In this document: positions 35,382 through 44,868 of the stretch, in pieces | Layout: each line of letters begins with the position of its first letter | How positions within the stretch are numbered: the first letter of the stretch is position 1 | Source of the DNA: Niallia circulans | Lineage (GTDB): Bacteria; Bacillota; Bacilli; Bacillales; Cytobacillaceae | Length of the DNA stretch: 64,000 bases | Reading direction: 5' to 3' | NCBI RefSeq assembly: GCF_007273535.1 | Contig: NZ_RIBP01000004.1 | Span: forward strand, 2,952,001 to 3,016,000 | Notes under the pieces: model-generated | Databases searched by the model: none | What the model was told of the DNA's origin: nothing | The model's input: the letters and a program-made list of their open reading frames with translations, nothing else | Program-made: the position numbers and the translations under genes

Positions 35382-36311
35382 TTAGAACATGCTCAATGAG
35401 TATTTTTTCGCCAGAATTTCAAGCAATTTCAAGCCGGCAACACTATTTCCTTTGTCATCAAGTGCAGGTCCGGAAATACCAATACCGAAACGATTAGGAA
35501 CCGCTCCTAAAATCCCGCCAGAAACACCACTTTTCGCAGGGATGCCAACACGTACAGCAAATTCGCCTGATGCATTATACATTCCGCATGTAACCATAAA
35601 GGTTTTACAAATTCTTGCAACATGCGCGGGCATAATTCTCTTGTTTGTACCTGGCTCCACCCCATCCATGGCAAAGATAATGCCAATGCGAGCTAAATCA
35701 AGACAATTTACTTCAATCGCACATTGTTTCGTATACAAGTCAAGCAGCTCTTCAACATCCTCATTAATAATGCCATGCTGCTTCATAAAGTGACATAAGG
35801 CTCTGTTTAGATGAGAGGTTTCATATTCTGATTTTGCTACCTCTTCTGAGTAACCGATATCTTCATTTCCAGCTAGCTTCTTCACAAATTCAATAATGTT
35901 GTCAAACCGCTCCTCGACAGAGCCACCTTTTATCATACTAGTAACTGCAAGTGCTCCTGCATTTATCATCGGATTTAATGGCTTGGACGGATTACTCATT
36001 TCCAGCTTTACAATCGAATTGAAGGGGTCTCCTGTCGGTTCATAGCCGACTTTTTGAAACACAGTATCTTCACCTGATTCCATTAGTGCCAGTGCAAGTG
36101 TTAGTACCTTTGAAATGCTTTGCAGCGTAATTTTTTCTTTTATACAACCTGCTGAATAACAAGTGCCGTTCGGGTATATAACCGCTATCGACAAATTATC
36201 TGGGTTTGCTTTACTTAACGCTGGTATGTAATCTGCAACTTTTCCTTCCTTTGTGTAGCTTTTTGCTTCTTCTAATATAACTTCTAACTCTTCTACCGTT
36301 TTACATGGCAT
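35382..36311 (-). CDS. glsA: Glutaminase A
   Basis: 309 aa, serine-dependent glutaminase converting glutamine to glutamate and ammonia. The catalytic S-x-x-K is Ser65-Ile-Ser-Lys68 in [10 protein letters not shown]; further hallmarks are [25 protein letters not shown] (Tyr/Asn region), [12 protein letters not shown] and [13 protein letters not shown]. Length is normal. Monocistronic, cytoplasmic. Confidence 0.95.
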   Translation of the reverse strand: MPCKTVEELEVILEEAKSYTKEGKVADYIPALSKANPDNLSIAVIYPNGTCYSAGCIKEKITLQSISKVLTLALALMESGEDTVFQKVGYEPTGDPFNSIVKLEMSNPSKPLNPMINAGALAVTSMIKGGSVEERFDNIIEFVKKLAGNEDIGYSEEVAKSEYETSHLNRALCHFMKQHGIINEDVEELLDLYTKQCAIEVNCLDLARIGIIFAMDGVEPGTNKRIMPAHVARICKTFMVTCGMYNASGEFAVRVGIPAKSGVSGGILGAVPNRFGIGISGPALDDKGNSVAGLKLLEILAKKYSLSMF

Positions 36312-36459
36312 CCTTTATCACCAACTCTTTTAATATCGTTTTACTTCATTATTTCCTTATCAGACGGAAATAAACTTACATGCTAAACAAGCATGCTTCT
36401 ATATACTTATACTACACAAAAAGTCTGGAAACAATCACCAACATTGTTTAGGTAATGTA

Positions 36460-36494
36460 AAAAAGGACTGGAGCGCTGCTTCCAATCCTTTTTT
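36460..36494 (-). terminator. Terminator of the PAS-GGDEF-EAL gene
   Basis: AAAAGGATTGGA-8 nt-TCCAGTCCTTTT with one G-U pair, followed by Ts on the minus strand, beside the stop codon. Confidence 0.85.
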
Positions 36495-36496
36495 AG

Positions 36497-38707
36497 TTAA
36501 TGTTTGTCTACTTGTTTAAGCAGCAGTTTTTCAATATCCTCATTTGGCAGAGGTTTGCTATAGTAGAAGCCTTGCCCGAGGACACAATGGTTTTGTTTTA
36601 AGAATTCCAGCTGTTCTTTTTGTTCGATTCCTTCGGCGATAACGGAGAAATTCATGTTATGCCCCATATCAATGATGGCCTTAACTAATGAACCTTGATG
36701 GACCGGATCTGTAATATCATCAACGAAGGTTTTATCAATTTTTATCGTGTCAATCGGTAAATGCTTTAAGTAGCTTAATGACGAATAGCCTTTGCCAAAG
36801 TCATCTATCGAAATATTAAATCCATATGCTTTTAGTTTATGAAGTATCGCTAAAGACAAATCCATATTTTGCAAAGTGCTTTCTGTAATTTCCAGTTCAA
36901 TCATTTTTGTATTTAAACCATATTTGTCGACATGCTCCCCAATAATTTCTGCGAAATCGGTGCAATGAAATTGTCTTGCTGAAATATTAATCGACATTTT
37001 TATATCATTAATGCCTTTCTTATTCCACGCCCTCATTTGCTGGGCTGCTTGCTTGATAACCCAATCGCCTATTGGAACGATTAAATTTGTCTCTTCTGCT
37101 ATTGGGATAAATTCTGCCGGAGAAACAAAGCCGAATTTCGGATGTTTCCAACGCAGTAATGCTTCAACGCCGAATATTTCCCCTGTAAGAATGTTAAATT
37201 GCGGCTGATAATACAAAGAAAGTTCATGCTTTCTAATCGCCTTTCTTAGCTCCATTTCCAGCATCATTTTTCTAGCACCACTTTCCTCGAGTGCATGTGA
37301 ATAAAACTGATAATTATTTTTTCCATTTTCCTTTGCTAAGTACATTGCGGCATCGGCATTTTTAATTAAAGTTTCCTGATCCTTACCATCTGCTGGATAA
37401 TTACTGATGCCTATGCTTGGTGTAACGAAAAATTCCTCTGTTTTAATAATAAGGGGCTGGTTGAAGGCCTCTAGTATATTGTTAGCCGTTTGTTTCACTT
37501 CCTGCAAATTTGTGTTTTCGAGAATTATCACAAATTCATCACCGCCGAGTCGCGCGACGAAATCTCCTTCTTTCAGCGATAAGCTAAGCGTATTCGCTAC
37601 CTTTTTCAAAATAATATCACCGGTAGAATGTCCTCGTGTATCATTGATTCGCTTAAACTGATCCAAATCTAAAAACAACACGTATAAGGAATCGACTGCA
37701 GGACTATGAAGGCGTTCATGCAAATGAACCATACAGCTATACCTGTTCGGCAGCTCTGTTAACGTGTCATGATAAGCTAATTGCTTAATTAAGTTATCCG
37801 ATTTCTTTCGTTCGGTAATATCACGACCAACAACAAGCACCGCATGTCTTCCTGCAAACATAATTGGCATGCAGGACAGCTCCACATCAATAATTCTTTC
37901 CTGTAATGTTTTAACTTGAACTTCGACACGTAAATTTGTGGCGCCATTTATAGAAAATTCATTATCAATTTTTTCATAGTCTTCTTTCGACAGCAAATCA
38001 TAAACGGTGTTACCGACAAGCTCAACAGGACTGCCTGCGCCAATAAGCTTGCTCCCTGCATAATTGATATATAGCATTTCATAGTTGCTGACAACAGCTA
38101 TTATATCCGGTGACATCTCCACAAGCGTGCTGAAGCGGTCCTCGTTTTCTTTACTTTCTGTTATATCAAAAAAAATACTTGTAAACTCTGTCCTTTTGCC
38201 ATATCCATCAAATCCGGGAATTCCTTTGTCTTTAATCCAGCGAATTTCGCCGTCTGGCTTAACAATTCGATAAATACTTGTGACTTCTGCTCCGGTTTTT
38301 AATGCTTCTAGTCTTTCTTCAATTACATAATGATCGTCTTCATGAACAGATTCTTTCCATAAATCATTATTATGATAGAATTCTGCAATGGATCTGCCAT
38401 AAATTCTTTCCATACCAGAAGTAATTAGAAGTGTTCCAGTCTTGTAATCATGATACCAAATTGCCATATCCATTGTTTCAAAAATGGTCTGGAGCTTCAT
38501 ACTGCTATTTCTCAATTCTAAAATGATCATTGATATATTCTTTAATAGTACCAGCAGCGAAAATATTGTTACAAGACTGAAGATGGTATGCAGAATAATA
38601 AATACAGTATGGTTCAAAAAGTGGTAAAAGATATTTACAAGCATTGATAGAACAACAAATAAACAAAGGGTAATGATCCATTTCGTTTGACTGTTTTTAT
38701 AGATCAT
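36497..38707 (-). CDS. PAS-PAS-GGDEF-EAL c-di-GMP signalling protein
   Basis: 736 aa. Two N-terminal transmembrane helices (about 8-30 and 34-58) are followed by two PAS domains (about 75-185 and 190-300), each ending in a DIT-E/R-K motif. A GGDEF domain has an intact LGGDEF (388-392) and an EAL domain an intact EALLRW (515-517), plus DDFGKGYSSLSYLKHLPIDTIKID and AEGIEQ. Both cyclase and phosphodiesterase activity are possible. No I-site RxxD is seen upstream of GGDEF (EGDF instead). The ATG at 38707 is 7 nt after AGGTGAG; a GTG four codons earlier overlaps that site. Confidence 0.93.
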   Translation of the reverse strand: MIYKNSQTKWIITLCLFVVLSMLVNIFYHFLNHTVFIILHTIFSLVTIFSLLVLLKNISMIILELRNSSMKLQTIFETMDMAIWYHDYKTGTLLITSGMERIYGRSIAEFYHNNDLWKESVHEDDHYVIEERLEALKTGAEVTSIYRIVKPDGEIRWIKDKGIPGFDGYGKRTEFTSIFFDITESKENEDRFSTLVEMSPDIIAVVSNYEMLYINYAGSKLIGAGSPVELVGNTVYDLLSKEDYEKIDNEFSINGATNLRVEVQVKTLQERIIDVELSCMPIMFAGRHAVLVVGRDITERKKSDNLIKQLAYHDTLTELPNRYSCMVHLHERLHSPAVDSLYVLFLDLDQFKRINDTRGHSTGDIILKKVANTLSLSLKEGDFVARLGGDEFVIILENTNLQEVKQTANNILEAFNQPLIIKTEEFFVTPSIGISNYPADGKDQETLIKNADAAMYLAKENGKNNYQFYSHALEESGARKMMLEMELRKAIRKHELSLYYQPQFNILTGEIFGVEALLRWKHPKFGFVSPAEFIPIAEETNLIVPIGDWVIKQAAQQMRAWNKKGINDIKMSINISARQFHCTDFAEIIGEHVDKYGLNTKMIELEITESTLQNMDLSLAILHKLKAYGFNISIDDFGKGYSSLSYLKHLPIDTIKIDKTFVDDITDPVHQGSLVKAIIDMGHNMNFSVIAEGIEQKEQLEFLKQNHCVLGQGFYYSKPLPNEDIEKLLLKQVDKH

Positions 38708-38828
38708 TGTTGCTCTCACCTATCTTTCATTATCCCTGTTTCTTTGTGGGTCTAAAATGTTGCACCCAATTTCTCTTTTTATCGGCATCATACAGAGTTT
38801 TGTTGAGTGCTTGTACACACTTATCCAT

Positions 38829-38855
38829 AAAAAAACAGGAAGACTGCTCTTCCTG
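38829..38855 (-). terminator. Terminator downstream of the EamA gene
   Basis: CAGGAAGA-4 nt-TCTTCCTG followed by seven Ts on the minus strand, about 130 bp after the EamA stop. Confidence 0.8.
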
Positions 38856-38983
38856 CTATATTTTGTAGATGAACTATTCTATTAAAAAAGGATGATTACT
38901 CGCTTCAAAGGCTTCATTAAAATGTCTACGTATCCTGCAGGCGACAAACATCTTCCCTCATTATTCTGAATCTCCAGCGAGAA

Positions 38984-39409
38984 TTAGTGCAACGCAGCCA
39001 AAATAACGCCAACTGTTATAAGGCCTATTCCAACACCGTTTAGGAGACTTATTTTTTCCCCTAGAAAAATAATCGCAATTATTGCTGCTAATACTACGCT
39101 TAATTTATCAATTGGTGCAACTTGTGTTACCTTGCCGGTTTTTAATGCGAGAAAATAAAACAGCCATGATGTTGCACCAGCAATTCCACTGAGTACAATA
39201 AACAGGAAATTCTTTTTGTCTGATATAATTGTTGGGATTTTATGAAGATTTCCTTCTATTGCTACAACAACTAATAGAAAAAGTGCCATGATGATTGCGC
39301 GGACGGCTGTAGCTGTATTGGAATCAATATTTTGCAGACCGACCTTTCCGAATATACCAACTAAAGCAGCACAAACTGCAGAGAGTATAGCAAACAGTAA
39401 CCAAGACAA
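38984..39409 (-). CDS. EamA-family single-domain transporter
   Basis: 141 aa with five helices: one EamA/DMT half-unit (SAVCAALVGIFGKVGLQNIDSNTATAVRAIIMALFLL; ALKTGKVTQVAPIDKLSVVLAAIIAIIFLGEKISLL). Single-repeat members dimerise to build a transporter for small metabolites. TTG start, 7 nt after GGGGG. Stands alone and is divergent from the flavin monooxygenase gene. Confidence 0.87.
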   Translation of the reverse strand: MSWLLFAILSAVCAALVGIFGKVGLQNIDSNTATAVRAIIMALFLLVVVAIEGNLHKIPTIISDKKNFLFIVLSGIAGATSWLFYFLALKTGKVTQVAPIDKLSVVLAAIIAIIFLGEKISLLNGVGIGLITVGVILAALH

Positions 39410-39634
39410 ACGAATTCCCCCTTTGTATGTATTATGTTTGGTAAAGCAAATTTTACTCTTTTATCGCAAAATTTGTAAAAATGTCTCCTCCTATATTTGT
39501 GCTCTTTTTCCTTTTTTATAAATACAGAGTATATTTATAGGTTTTATAGATTCAAGTATATTGACAGTTAGTATACCTCTATAATAACATTAATAATATT
39601 CAAAAAACTTTAGTGTCCTAAAAGGAGAATGTAC

Positions 39635-40690
39635 ATGAAATTTGGATTTTGGCTACCTATTTTTGGTGGATGGCTGCGAAATGTTGATGATGAGAACATG
39701 CCTCCAACATTTGATTATGCAAAAAAGGTCATTCAAAGTGCAGAAAATTGGGGCTATGATACGACTCTTATTGCAGAATTATACTTAAATGATATAAAAG
39801 GTCCTGAAACAGATTCAATTGAAGCATGGTCAACGGCTGCTGCTCTTGCTGCTGTGACAGAAAAAATAGAAATCATGACAGCAATCCGTCCCGGCTTCCA
39901 TAACCCTGCTGTTGCGGCGAAAATGGCAGCAAATATTGATCAGATAAGTAATGGCCGCTTTACTTTGAATGTTGTGTCTGCTTGGTGGGAGGAAGAAGCA
40001 AGACAATATGGCGGAATCTTTACAGAGCATGATGAAAGATATGAACGCACAGAGGAATTTTTAGCTATTCTAAAAGGTCTATGGACGGAAGAAACTTTTA
40101 GCTTCAAAGGGAAGTTCTATGATATCAAAGATGCCAAGCTTGCTCCTAAACCTGTTCAAAAGCCAAATCCAATTCTTTATGCTGGTGGCGAAAGTCCAAA
40201 AGGCAAAGCTGTTATTGCGGAAAATTGTGATGCATATGTCATGCACGGCGGAACAGTTGACGAGATTTCCGTTAAAATTAAGGATATGCAAACCAAAAGA
40301 GCAGAATTCGGCAAGGAGCCTTTTTCCTCTTTCGGAATGGCAGCGTATGTTATTTGCCGCGAGACAGAAGAAGCAGCAGCACAAGAGCTTGCTAGAATAA
40401 CAGATGTCAAGGAATCCTCTGCATATGCTGGGTTTGATGACTTTGTCAATAAATCACAGCTCGAACAGCAAATTAAATTGCAAGACTATTCTGTCTCTAA
40501 CAGAGGGCTGAGACCTGGTCTGATCGGTACACCTGAGCAAATTGCCAAAAAGATTCTCGAGTATGAGGATGCCGGCATTAACCTGTTGCTACTGCAATTC
40601 TCCCCACAGCTAGAAGAAATGAAAAAGTTCTCTGAGCAAGTAATGCCGCTTGTAGAATCATTAAAAAAAGAAAGAGAAGTGAGCAAATAA
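39635..40690 (+). CDS. LLM-class flavin-dependent monooxygenase (SsuD/SfnG-like)
   Basis: 351 aa, a bacterial luciferase-like TIM barrel using FMNH2 and oxygen. Family blocks are KFGFWLPIFGG, IRPGFHNPAVAAKMAANIDQISNGRFTLNVVSAWW, HDERYERTEEFLAILKGLW and LLLLQFSPQLEEMKKF. It is closest in style to alkanesulfonate and dimethylsulfone monooxygenases (SsuD, SfnG), but no sulfonate transporter or flavin reductase is adjacent. The ATG at 39635 is 7 nt behind AAAAGGAG. Its stop overlaps the next start (TAATG), so it is coupled to the ATP-grasp ligase. Confidence 0.9.
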   Translation: MKFGFWLPIFGGWLRNVDDENMPPTFDYAKKVIQSAENWGYDTTLIAELYLNDIKGPETDSIEAWSTAAALAAVTEKIEIMTAIRPGFHNPAVAAKMAANIDQISNGRFTLNVVSAWWEEEARQYGGIFTEHDERYERTEEFLAILKGLWTEETFSFKGKFYDIKDAKLAPKPVQKPNPILYAGGESPKGKAVIAENCDAYVMHGGTVDEISVKIKDMQTKRAEFGKEPFSSFGMAAYVICRETEEAAAQELARITDVKESSAYAGFDDFVNKSQLEQQIKLQDYSVSNRGLRPGLIGTPEQIAKKILEYEDAGINLLLLQFSPQLEEMKKFSEQVMPLVESLKKEREVSK

Positions 40691-41640
40691 TGAGCAAAGT
40701 ATATGTTATCCATGAAAACAGTGAGTGGACTGTTCATTTAACGAAACGTCTGGAGGAGCTTAATATACCTTTTGAAGAATGGGATTTATCAGAAGGTAAT
40801 TTTGATTTATCGGAAGCTCCTCCTGACGGAATTTTCTACAGCCGGATGAGCGCATCTTCTCATACAAGAGGACATCGTTATGCAGCGGAATATACTGGTG
40901 CTGTCCTTGAATGGCTTGAGTCTTATGGCAGAACAGTTGTTAATGGAACAGGTGCTTTGAGACTGGAAGTAAGTAAAGCTGCACAGTATGCCGCATTGTT
41001 CAAGCATGGCATCCAAACACCAAAAACGCTTGTAGCAACAGGCAGTGAGCAAATTATCCAAGCAGCCAAAAAACTTGGTGATCCATCCTTTATCACGAAA
41101 CATAATCGCGCCGGAAAAGGCTTGGGTGTTCGCTTATTTCATTCCATTGAGGAGCTGGAAAGATATGTGTACGGACCAGAATTCGAAGAGCCTGTTGATG
41201 GGATTACTTTAATTCAACAATATATTGAATCACCAGATCAAAGCATCACTCGCTGTGAGTTTGTGGGCGGAAAGTTTGTTTATGCTGTTAAAGTCGACAC
41301 GGCAGGCGGTTTTGAGCTTTGCCCTGCTGACGCTTGCCAAATCAATGATCTTTTCTGCCCTGTTGGCGAACAAGTGGAGGAAAAGCCAAGCTTTTCAATC
41401 CAAAAGGATTTCCAAGAACCAATTATCGAAAAATACGAGCAATTCCTTCAAGCACAAGGCGTTTATGTGGCAGGAATTGAATTCATGAAGGACAAGAATG
41501 GTACTGTTTATACGTATGACATTAACACAAATACAAATTATAATGCCGATGCAGAGAAGGAAGCAGGGATTTTCGGCATGCTGCAGTTAGCTCAGTATTT
41601 ACAAGGATTACTTGAGCGTCAATCTGGAGTGGCCAATTAA
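40690..41640 (+). CDS. ATP-grasp ligase, RimK-like
   Basis: 316 aa. An N-terminal pre-ATP-grasp domain (KVYVIHENSEWTVHLTKRLEELNIPFEEWDL) leads to the ATP-grasp fold: VNGTGALRLEVSKAAQYAALFKHGIQTPKT, FITKHNRAGKGLGVRLF (ATP-binding Lys and glycine-rich loop), LIQQYIESPDQSITRCEFVGGKFVYAVK, and metal-binding YTYDINTNTNYN. Such enzymes form amide bonds through acyl phosphates. Start codon and previous stop share a base (TAATG). The pair probably acts in one pathway on a carboxylated substrate; the product is unknown. Confidence 0.87.
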   Translation: MSKVYVIHENSEWTVHLTKRLEELNIPFEEWDLSEGNFDLSEAPPDGIFYSRMSASSHTRGHRYAAEYTGAVLEWLESYGRTVVNGTGALRLEVSKAAQYAALFKHGIQTPKTLVATGSEQIIQAAKKLGDPSFITKHNRAGKGLGVRLFHSIEELERYVYGPEFEEPVDGITLIQQYIESPDQSITRCEFVGGKFVYAVKVDTAGGFELCPADACQINDLFCPVGEQVEEKPSFSIQKDFQEPIIEKYEQFLQAQGVYVAGIEFMKDKNGTVYTYDINTNTNYNADAEKEAGIFGMLQLAQYLQGLLERQSGVAN

Positions 41641-41655
41641 GCTTTTACATTTTTT

Positions 41656-41691
41656 AAGGACTGGCTGTCATGGACAGCCGTTCTTTTTTTT
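41656..41691 (+). terminator. Terminator of the monooxygenase/ATP-grasp operon
   Basis: GGCTGTC-atg-GACAGCC with outer weak pairs, followed by TTCTTTTTTTT. Confidence 0.88.
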
Positions 41692-41739
41692 GCCAGCTAT
41701 GATAGAATAGGAATGGATTGAAAAAGTGGAGGCGAAGCA

Positions 41740-42366
41740 ATGGCTAAACAAAAATATTATGTAGTGTGGAATGGACGAAAGCCAGGTATTTATACGACAT
41801 GGGCAGAATGTGAAAAGCAAACAAAAGGCTTTCAAGGTGCGGCCTTTAAATCTTTTCCTACCAAATCTGAAGCGGAGCAAGCTTATAACCAAGGTGTAGC
41901 CAGCCGTTCTGTCTCAACCGGAAAAGCGGGTGCTTCAGCCCAAAAAAGCGGCACTGCTGCACCAATTGACGAAAACAGCATTTCTGTTGATGCGGCATGC
42001 AGCGGAAATCCTGGCATGATGGAATATCAAGGTGTGGATACAATGACTGGAGAACGCATATTCCATTATGGTCCTGTATTTGGCACAAATAATATTGGTG
42101 AATTTTTAGGAATTGTTCACGCATTGGTGATGCTGAAGAAACTTGGAAAAGACACAACTATTTATAGTGACAGCATGACTGCTCTTTCGTGGGTACGAAA
42201 CAAAAAAGCGAACACCAGCCTTAAACGAGATCATCGTACAGAGGAACTGTGGCAAATGATTGAACGAGCTGAAGCCTGGCTGAAGGATAATACATATAAA
42301 AACAAAATCATTAAATGGGAAACGCATATACATGGTGAAATAAAAGCTGATTTTGGGCGCAAATAA
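41740..42366 (+). CDS. rnhA: Ribonuclease H1 with N-terminal hybrid-binding domain
   Basis: 208 aa. Residues 1-50 are a viroplasmin-like RNA/DNA hybrid-binding domain (KYYVVWNGRKPGIYTTWAEC... FKSFPTKSEAEQAY). The catalytic domain has the DEDD set at Asp84 (SVDAACSGNPG), Glu121 (NNIGEFLGIVHAL), Asp144 (YSDSMTALSW) and Asp204 (EIKADFGRK). It resembles the structurally studied B. halodurans RNase H1. It removes RNA from hybrids. ATG with GGAGGCG. Single gene, followed by a palindromic terminator. Confidence 0.94.
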   Translation: MAKQKYYVVWNGRKPGIYTTWAECEKQTKGFQGAAFKSFPTKSEAEQAYNQGVASRSVSTGKAGASAQKSGTAAPIDENSISVDAACSGNPGMMEYQGVDTMTGERIFHYGPVFGTNNIGEFLGIVHALVMLKKLGKDTTIYSDSMTALSWVRNKKANTSLKRDHRTEELWQMIERAEAWLKDNTYKNKIIKWETHIHGEIKADFGRK

Positions 42367-42394
42367 GCGTGAGAGCATATGCTCTCACGCTTTC
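42366..42394. terminator. Bidirectional terminator
   Basis: AGCGTGAGAGCA-ta-TGCTCTCACGCT, perfect 12-bp arms, then TTTCCT on the plus side. It separates rnhA from the convergent PBP4-type gene. Confidence 0.8.
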
Positions 42395-42395
42395 C

Positions 42396-43880
42396 TCATT
42401 GAGCTGCCAATAATTCGACTATTTGATTTTCCATTAATTTCCCAGAACTTTCATCAATAAGATGGTTGAGTAGGATTGAAAAAATATACTTCTGACCGCT
42501 TTTACTTTCTACATAACCGGAAAGTGAACTAACTGCTGATAAAGTCCCCGTTTTTGCTTTCACTTTTCCTAATGTATTTTCCGATTGCAGACGATTGCGT
42601 AAGGTTCCGCCAATCATTCTGTCTTTATTACCAGAAACAGGGAGCGCATTTTCAAATTCTGAAAACCAAGCTTGCTTCTGAATATGGAAAAGCAATGTAG
42701 ATAAGTCATTTGCCGTAATCAGGTCAATTGGTGAAATACCAGAACCATCCCGAATTAGCATGCCGCTCGTATTCAGTCCGAATTTCTTCATTTCTTCCTT
42801 AAGTACTGCAACACCCTTTTCAAAGCTGCCTTCACCTTTTTCGACTTTTCCTATTTCCTTTAACAATGTTTCCCCAATCGTATTATTACTTAGCTTCATA
42901 AATGGAACTATTATTTCTGACAATGGCATTGACTTATGCACAAGAATCGGTGTTGACAGCTCTGGGGTGACACCTTCCTTAACCTCACCAGTCCAGGTAA
43001 TATCCTGTTTTGTTAAAGCCTGCTGAAACACATTAAGTACTAATTCAGGGGGATGCTCAATTGCAACCCATTTTTTCGTTGCACCGCTTCCTACCGGAAT
43101 ATCACCCTTTATTGTGATTGTATTTTCACCATGTTCCCGAACAGACTGGATATTTTCCTTGCCATCCTTACTAACAGTGCTTGTATGATTAGCAATATCC
43201 AGATTAGTAACAGTTGGATTAATGGTCAGCTTTGCTTGACTGCCTGCACTTGCTCCTGGACTTGCTTTAATCATAATAGTGCCTGCATCATATTCTTTAT
43301 CAGGCGACATCGTCAAAGCAGAAACAGGTGCTCCGTAGTAGGTCGTTTCATCACTCCATGCCAAATCTATGGAATATGGAACATCATCATACCAGCTTGC
43401 ATCTCCAATGATGCTGCCATTGATTTTTTTGATTCCTTTATCATGTATTGACTTAGCGATACTCTCCAGGTCACTCTGAAGCAAAGTCGTATCGCCTTTG
43501 CCTTTTACGTATAAGTTTCCTGATAAAACGCCATTCACAAGCTGTCCGTCGGTATAAATCTCTGTGTCAAAGGTGTAGTCGCTCCCTAATACAGACAGCG
43601 CAGCCGCAGCTGTTAACAGCTTCAAATTAGACGCAGGCGCTAATCTTGTATGAGCCAGTTGTTCAAAAACAACCTTTCCGCGCTCTTGCTCCCTGATGCT
43701 TATACCAGCAAGACTCCCTTTTAGCTCAGGCATGGACGTAAGAAGCTCATCTAATTCTGCTTCTAGGTCTTCGGTGTTTCCCTGTGCTTGTACTTCAAGC
43801 TCATATGGCTTTGTTCCATTCAGCTGAACGATAATTATTCCGATGATAATCAGCAGCAATCCAAGTTTTTGGTGTTTCAA
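42396..43880 (-). CDS. D-alanyl-D-alanine carboxypeptidase/endopeptidase, PBP4 type (S13)
   Basis: 494 aa. A signal peptide or anchor (KHQKLGLLLIIIGIIIVQL) starts the protein. The penicillin-binding motifs are SNLK with nucleophile Ser84 and Lys87, SNN in MKLSNNTIGE, and KTG in VKAKTGTLSAVSS. The large insertion after SxxK is characteristic of the S13/DacC group. It trims peptidoglycan peptides outside the cell. The open frame reaches 43931, but the TTG at 43880, 6 nt after GGTGGAG, gives a proper signal peptide and is preferred. Confidence 0.92.
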   Translation of the reverse strand: MKHQKLGLLLIIIGIIIVQLNGTKPYELEVQAQGNTEDLEAELDELLTSMPELKGSLAGISIREQERGKVVFEQLAHTRLAPASNLKLLTAAAALSVLGSDYTFDTEIYTDGQLVNGVLSGNLYVKGKGDTTLLQSDLESIAKSIHDKGIKKINGSIIGDASWYDDVPYSIDLAWSDETTYYGAPVSALTMSPDKEYDAGTIMIKASPGASAGSQAKLTINPTVTNLDIANHTSTVSKDGKENIQSVREHGENTITIKGDIPVGSGATKKWVAIEHPPELVLNVFQQALTKQDITWTGEVKEGVTPELSTPILVHKSMPLSEIIVPFMKLSNNTIGETLLKEIGKVEKGEGSFEKGVAVLKEEMKKFGLNTSGMLIRDGSGISPIDLITANDLSTLLFHIQKQAWFSEFENALPVSGNKDRMIGGTLRNRLQSENTLGKVKAKTGTLSAVSSLSGYVESKSGQKYIFSILLNHLIDESSGKLMENQIVELLAAQ

Positions 43881-43951
43881 AGGCAACTCCACCCCTTTTT
43901 TAAGGCATATGTAAAGAACTATTATGGCCAAAGAAAAAGGAGGTTAGACAA

Positions 43952-44761
43952 TCAATGCTGACAAACTGGACAAAAGAAGGTTTTTTTGGAAGAGATTTCG
44001 GTCCTTACAATTTTACTGCCGCATCTTTGACAAGGTTGACCTTCACAGTCATACACACGGCATTTATCATTATAAGCACCTGTTTTAGTATCTCCGACGA
44101 AAAGAGGATGCTCCATATAACCGCCAATTGCTGTTGCTTCTGGTAACACTGTTTGAATCGATGTATATAGAGCCGAACGCTCGTCCCCACTTAGGTCCTC
44201 TAATTTTCTTTCCGGTAACAGCCTTGCAGCATAACATATTTCATCAGAATAACAATTGCCGATTCCAGACAAGAAATGCTGATCAACCAGCTTAAGCTTT
44301 AACATGCCCCGCTTTTTTTCGGTATAGGTTAAAAACTGTGCTTCCGTAAAGCTGGCATCTAAAGGCTCTGGACCTAAATCTGCCAATTCCTGTTCTACCT
44401 CTTGTTCTGAGTATAGATGAAGGTAGCCGAGTCTCAACCCAATGAAATAGAGGTGTTTATCACCAAAGGACAGTTGCACCTGCACTGTTCGTTTCGGCTT
44501 ATCCTTTTCTTCAGAAAAATACATCCAGCCTCCAAGCATAAGATGCAGCAGCAGCACCCTATTATTGCTTAACCGAAACAGCAGATGCTTTGCCCGCCTC
44601 TCAACAGCCTGGATGGTAGTACCGCGAACTGCTCCAATAAATAAACTTGGTGCGACATTCACCGATTTTTCTCTGTTTATAATGACATCTGTTATCAACT
44701 TGTTTTGCAGGAGCTGATTAAGGTTGCGTTTGTAATTTTCCATTTCTGGTAATTCGGGCAT
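43952..44761 (-). CDS. Fpg/Nei-family DNA glycosylase
   Basis: 269 aa. The N-terminal PELPE (Pro1 nucleophile, Glu2) is intact after Met removal. The beta-hairpin Lys is seen in VERRAKHLLF, the helix-two-turn-helix in SGIGNCYSDEICYAARLLPE, and the C-terminal zinc finger with paired Cys in CEGQPCQRCG and FCPVCQ. It excises oxidised bases in base excision repair. Sequence departs from canonical MutM (SGIGNCYSDEI rather than GIGNIYADE), so this is probably a second, Nei-like paralogue. The ATG at 44761 follows GGAGG; the longer frame is not translated. Confidence 0.9.
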   Translation of the reverse strand: MPELPEMENYKRNLNQLLQNKLITDVIINREKSVNVAPSLFIGAVRGTTIQAVERRAKHLLFRLSNNRVLLLHLMLGGWMYFSEEKDKPKRTVQVQLSFGDKHLYFIGLRLGYLHLYSEQEVEQELADLGPEPLDASFTEAQFLTYTEKKRGMLKLKLVDQHFLSGIGNCYSDEICYAARLLPERKLEDLSGDERSALYTSIQTVLPEATAIGGYMEHPLFVGDTKTGAYNDKCRVYDCEGQPCQRCGSKIVRTEISSKKTFFCPVCQH

Positions 44762-44825
44762 GAGCATACCTCCAAAGGTTAGTTTCTTCCCTTTATATTC
44801 TGATTGAGGATAGCTTTTCATGCAT

Positions 44826-44858
44826 AAAAAAACTCCACACATATATACGTGCGGAGTT
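44826..44858 (-). terminator. Terminator of the helicase-unknown-STAS operon
   Basis: AACTCCGCAC-8 nt-GTGTGGAGTT with one G-U pair, followed by seven Ts on the minus strand, 10 bp after the STAS stop. Confidence 0.87.
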
Positions 44859-44868
44859 CACTTAAAGC

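Noticed and set aside
39541..39628. TTGACA plus TATAAT upstream of the flavin monooxygenase gene
   Set aside because: The boxes are only 13 bp apart, too close for a normal sigma-A promoter, so it was not listed.
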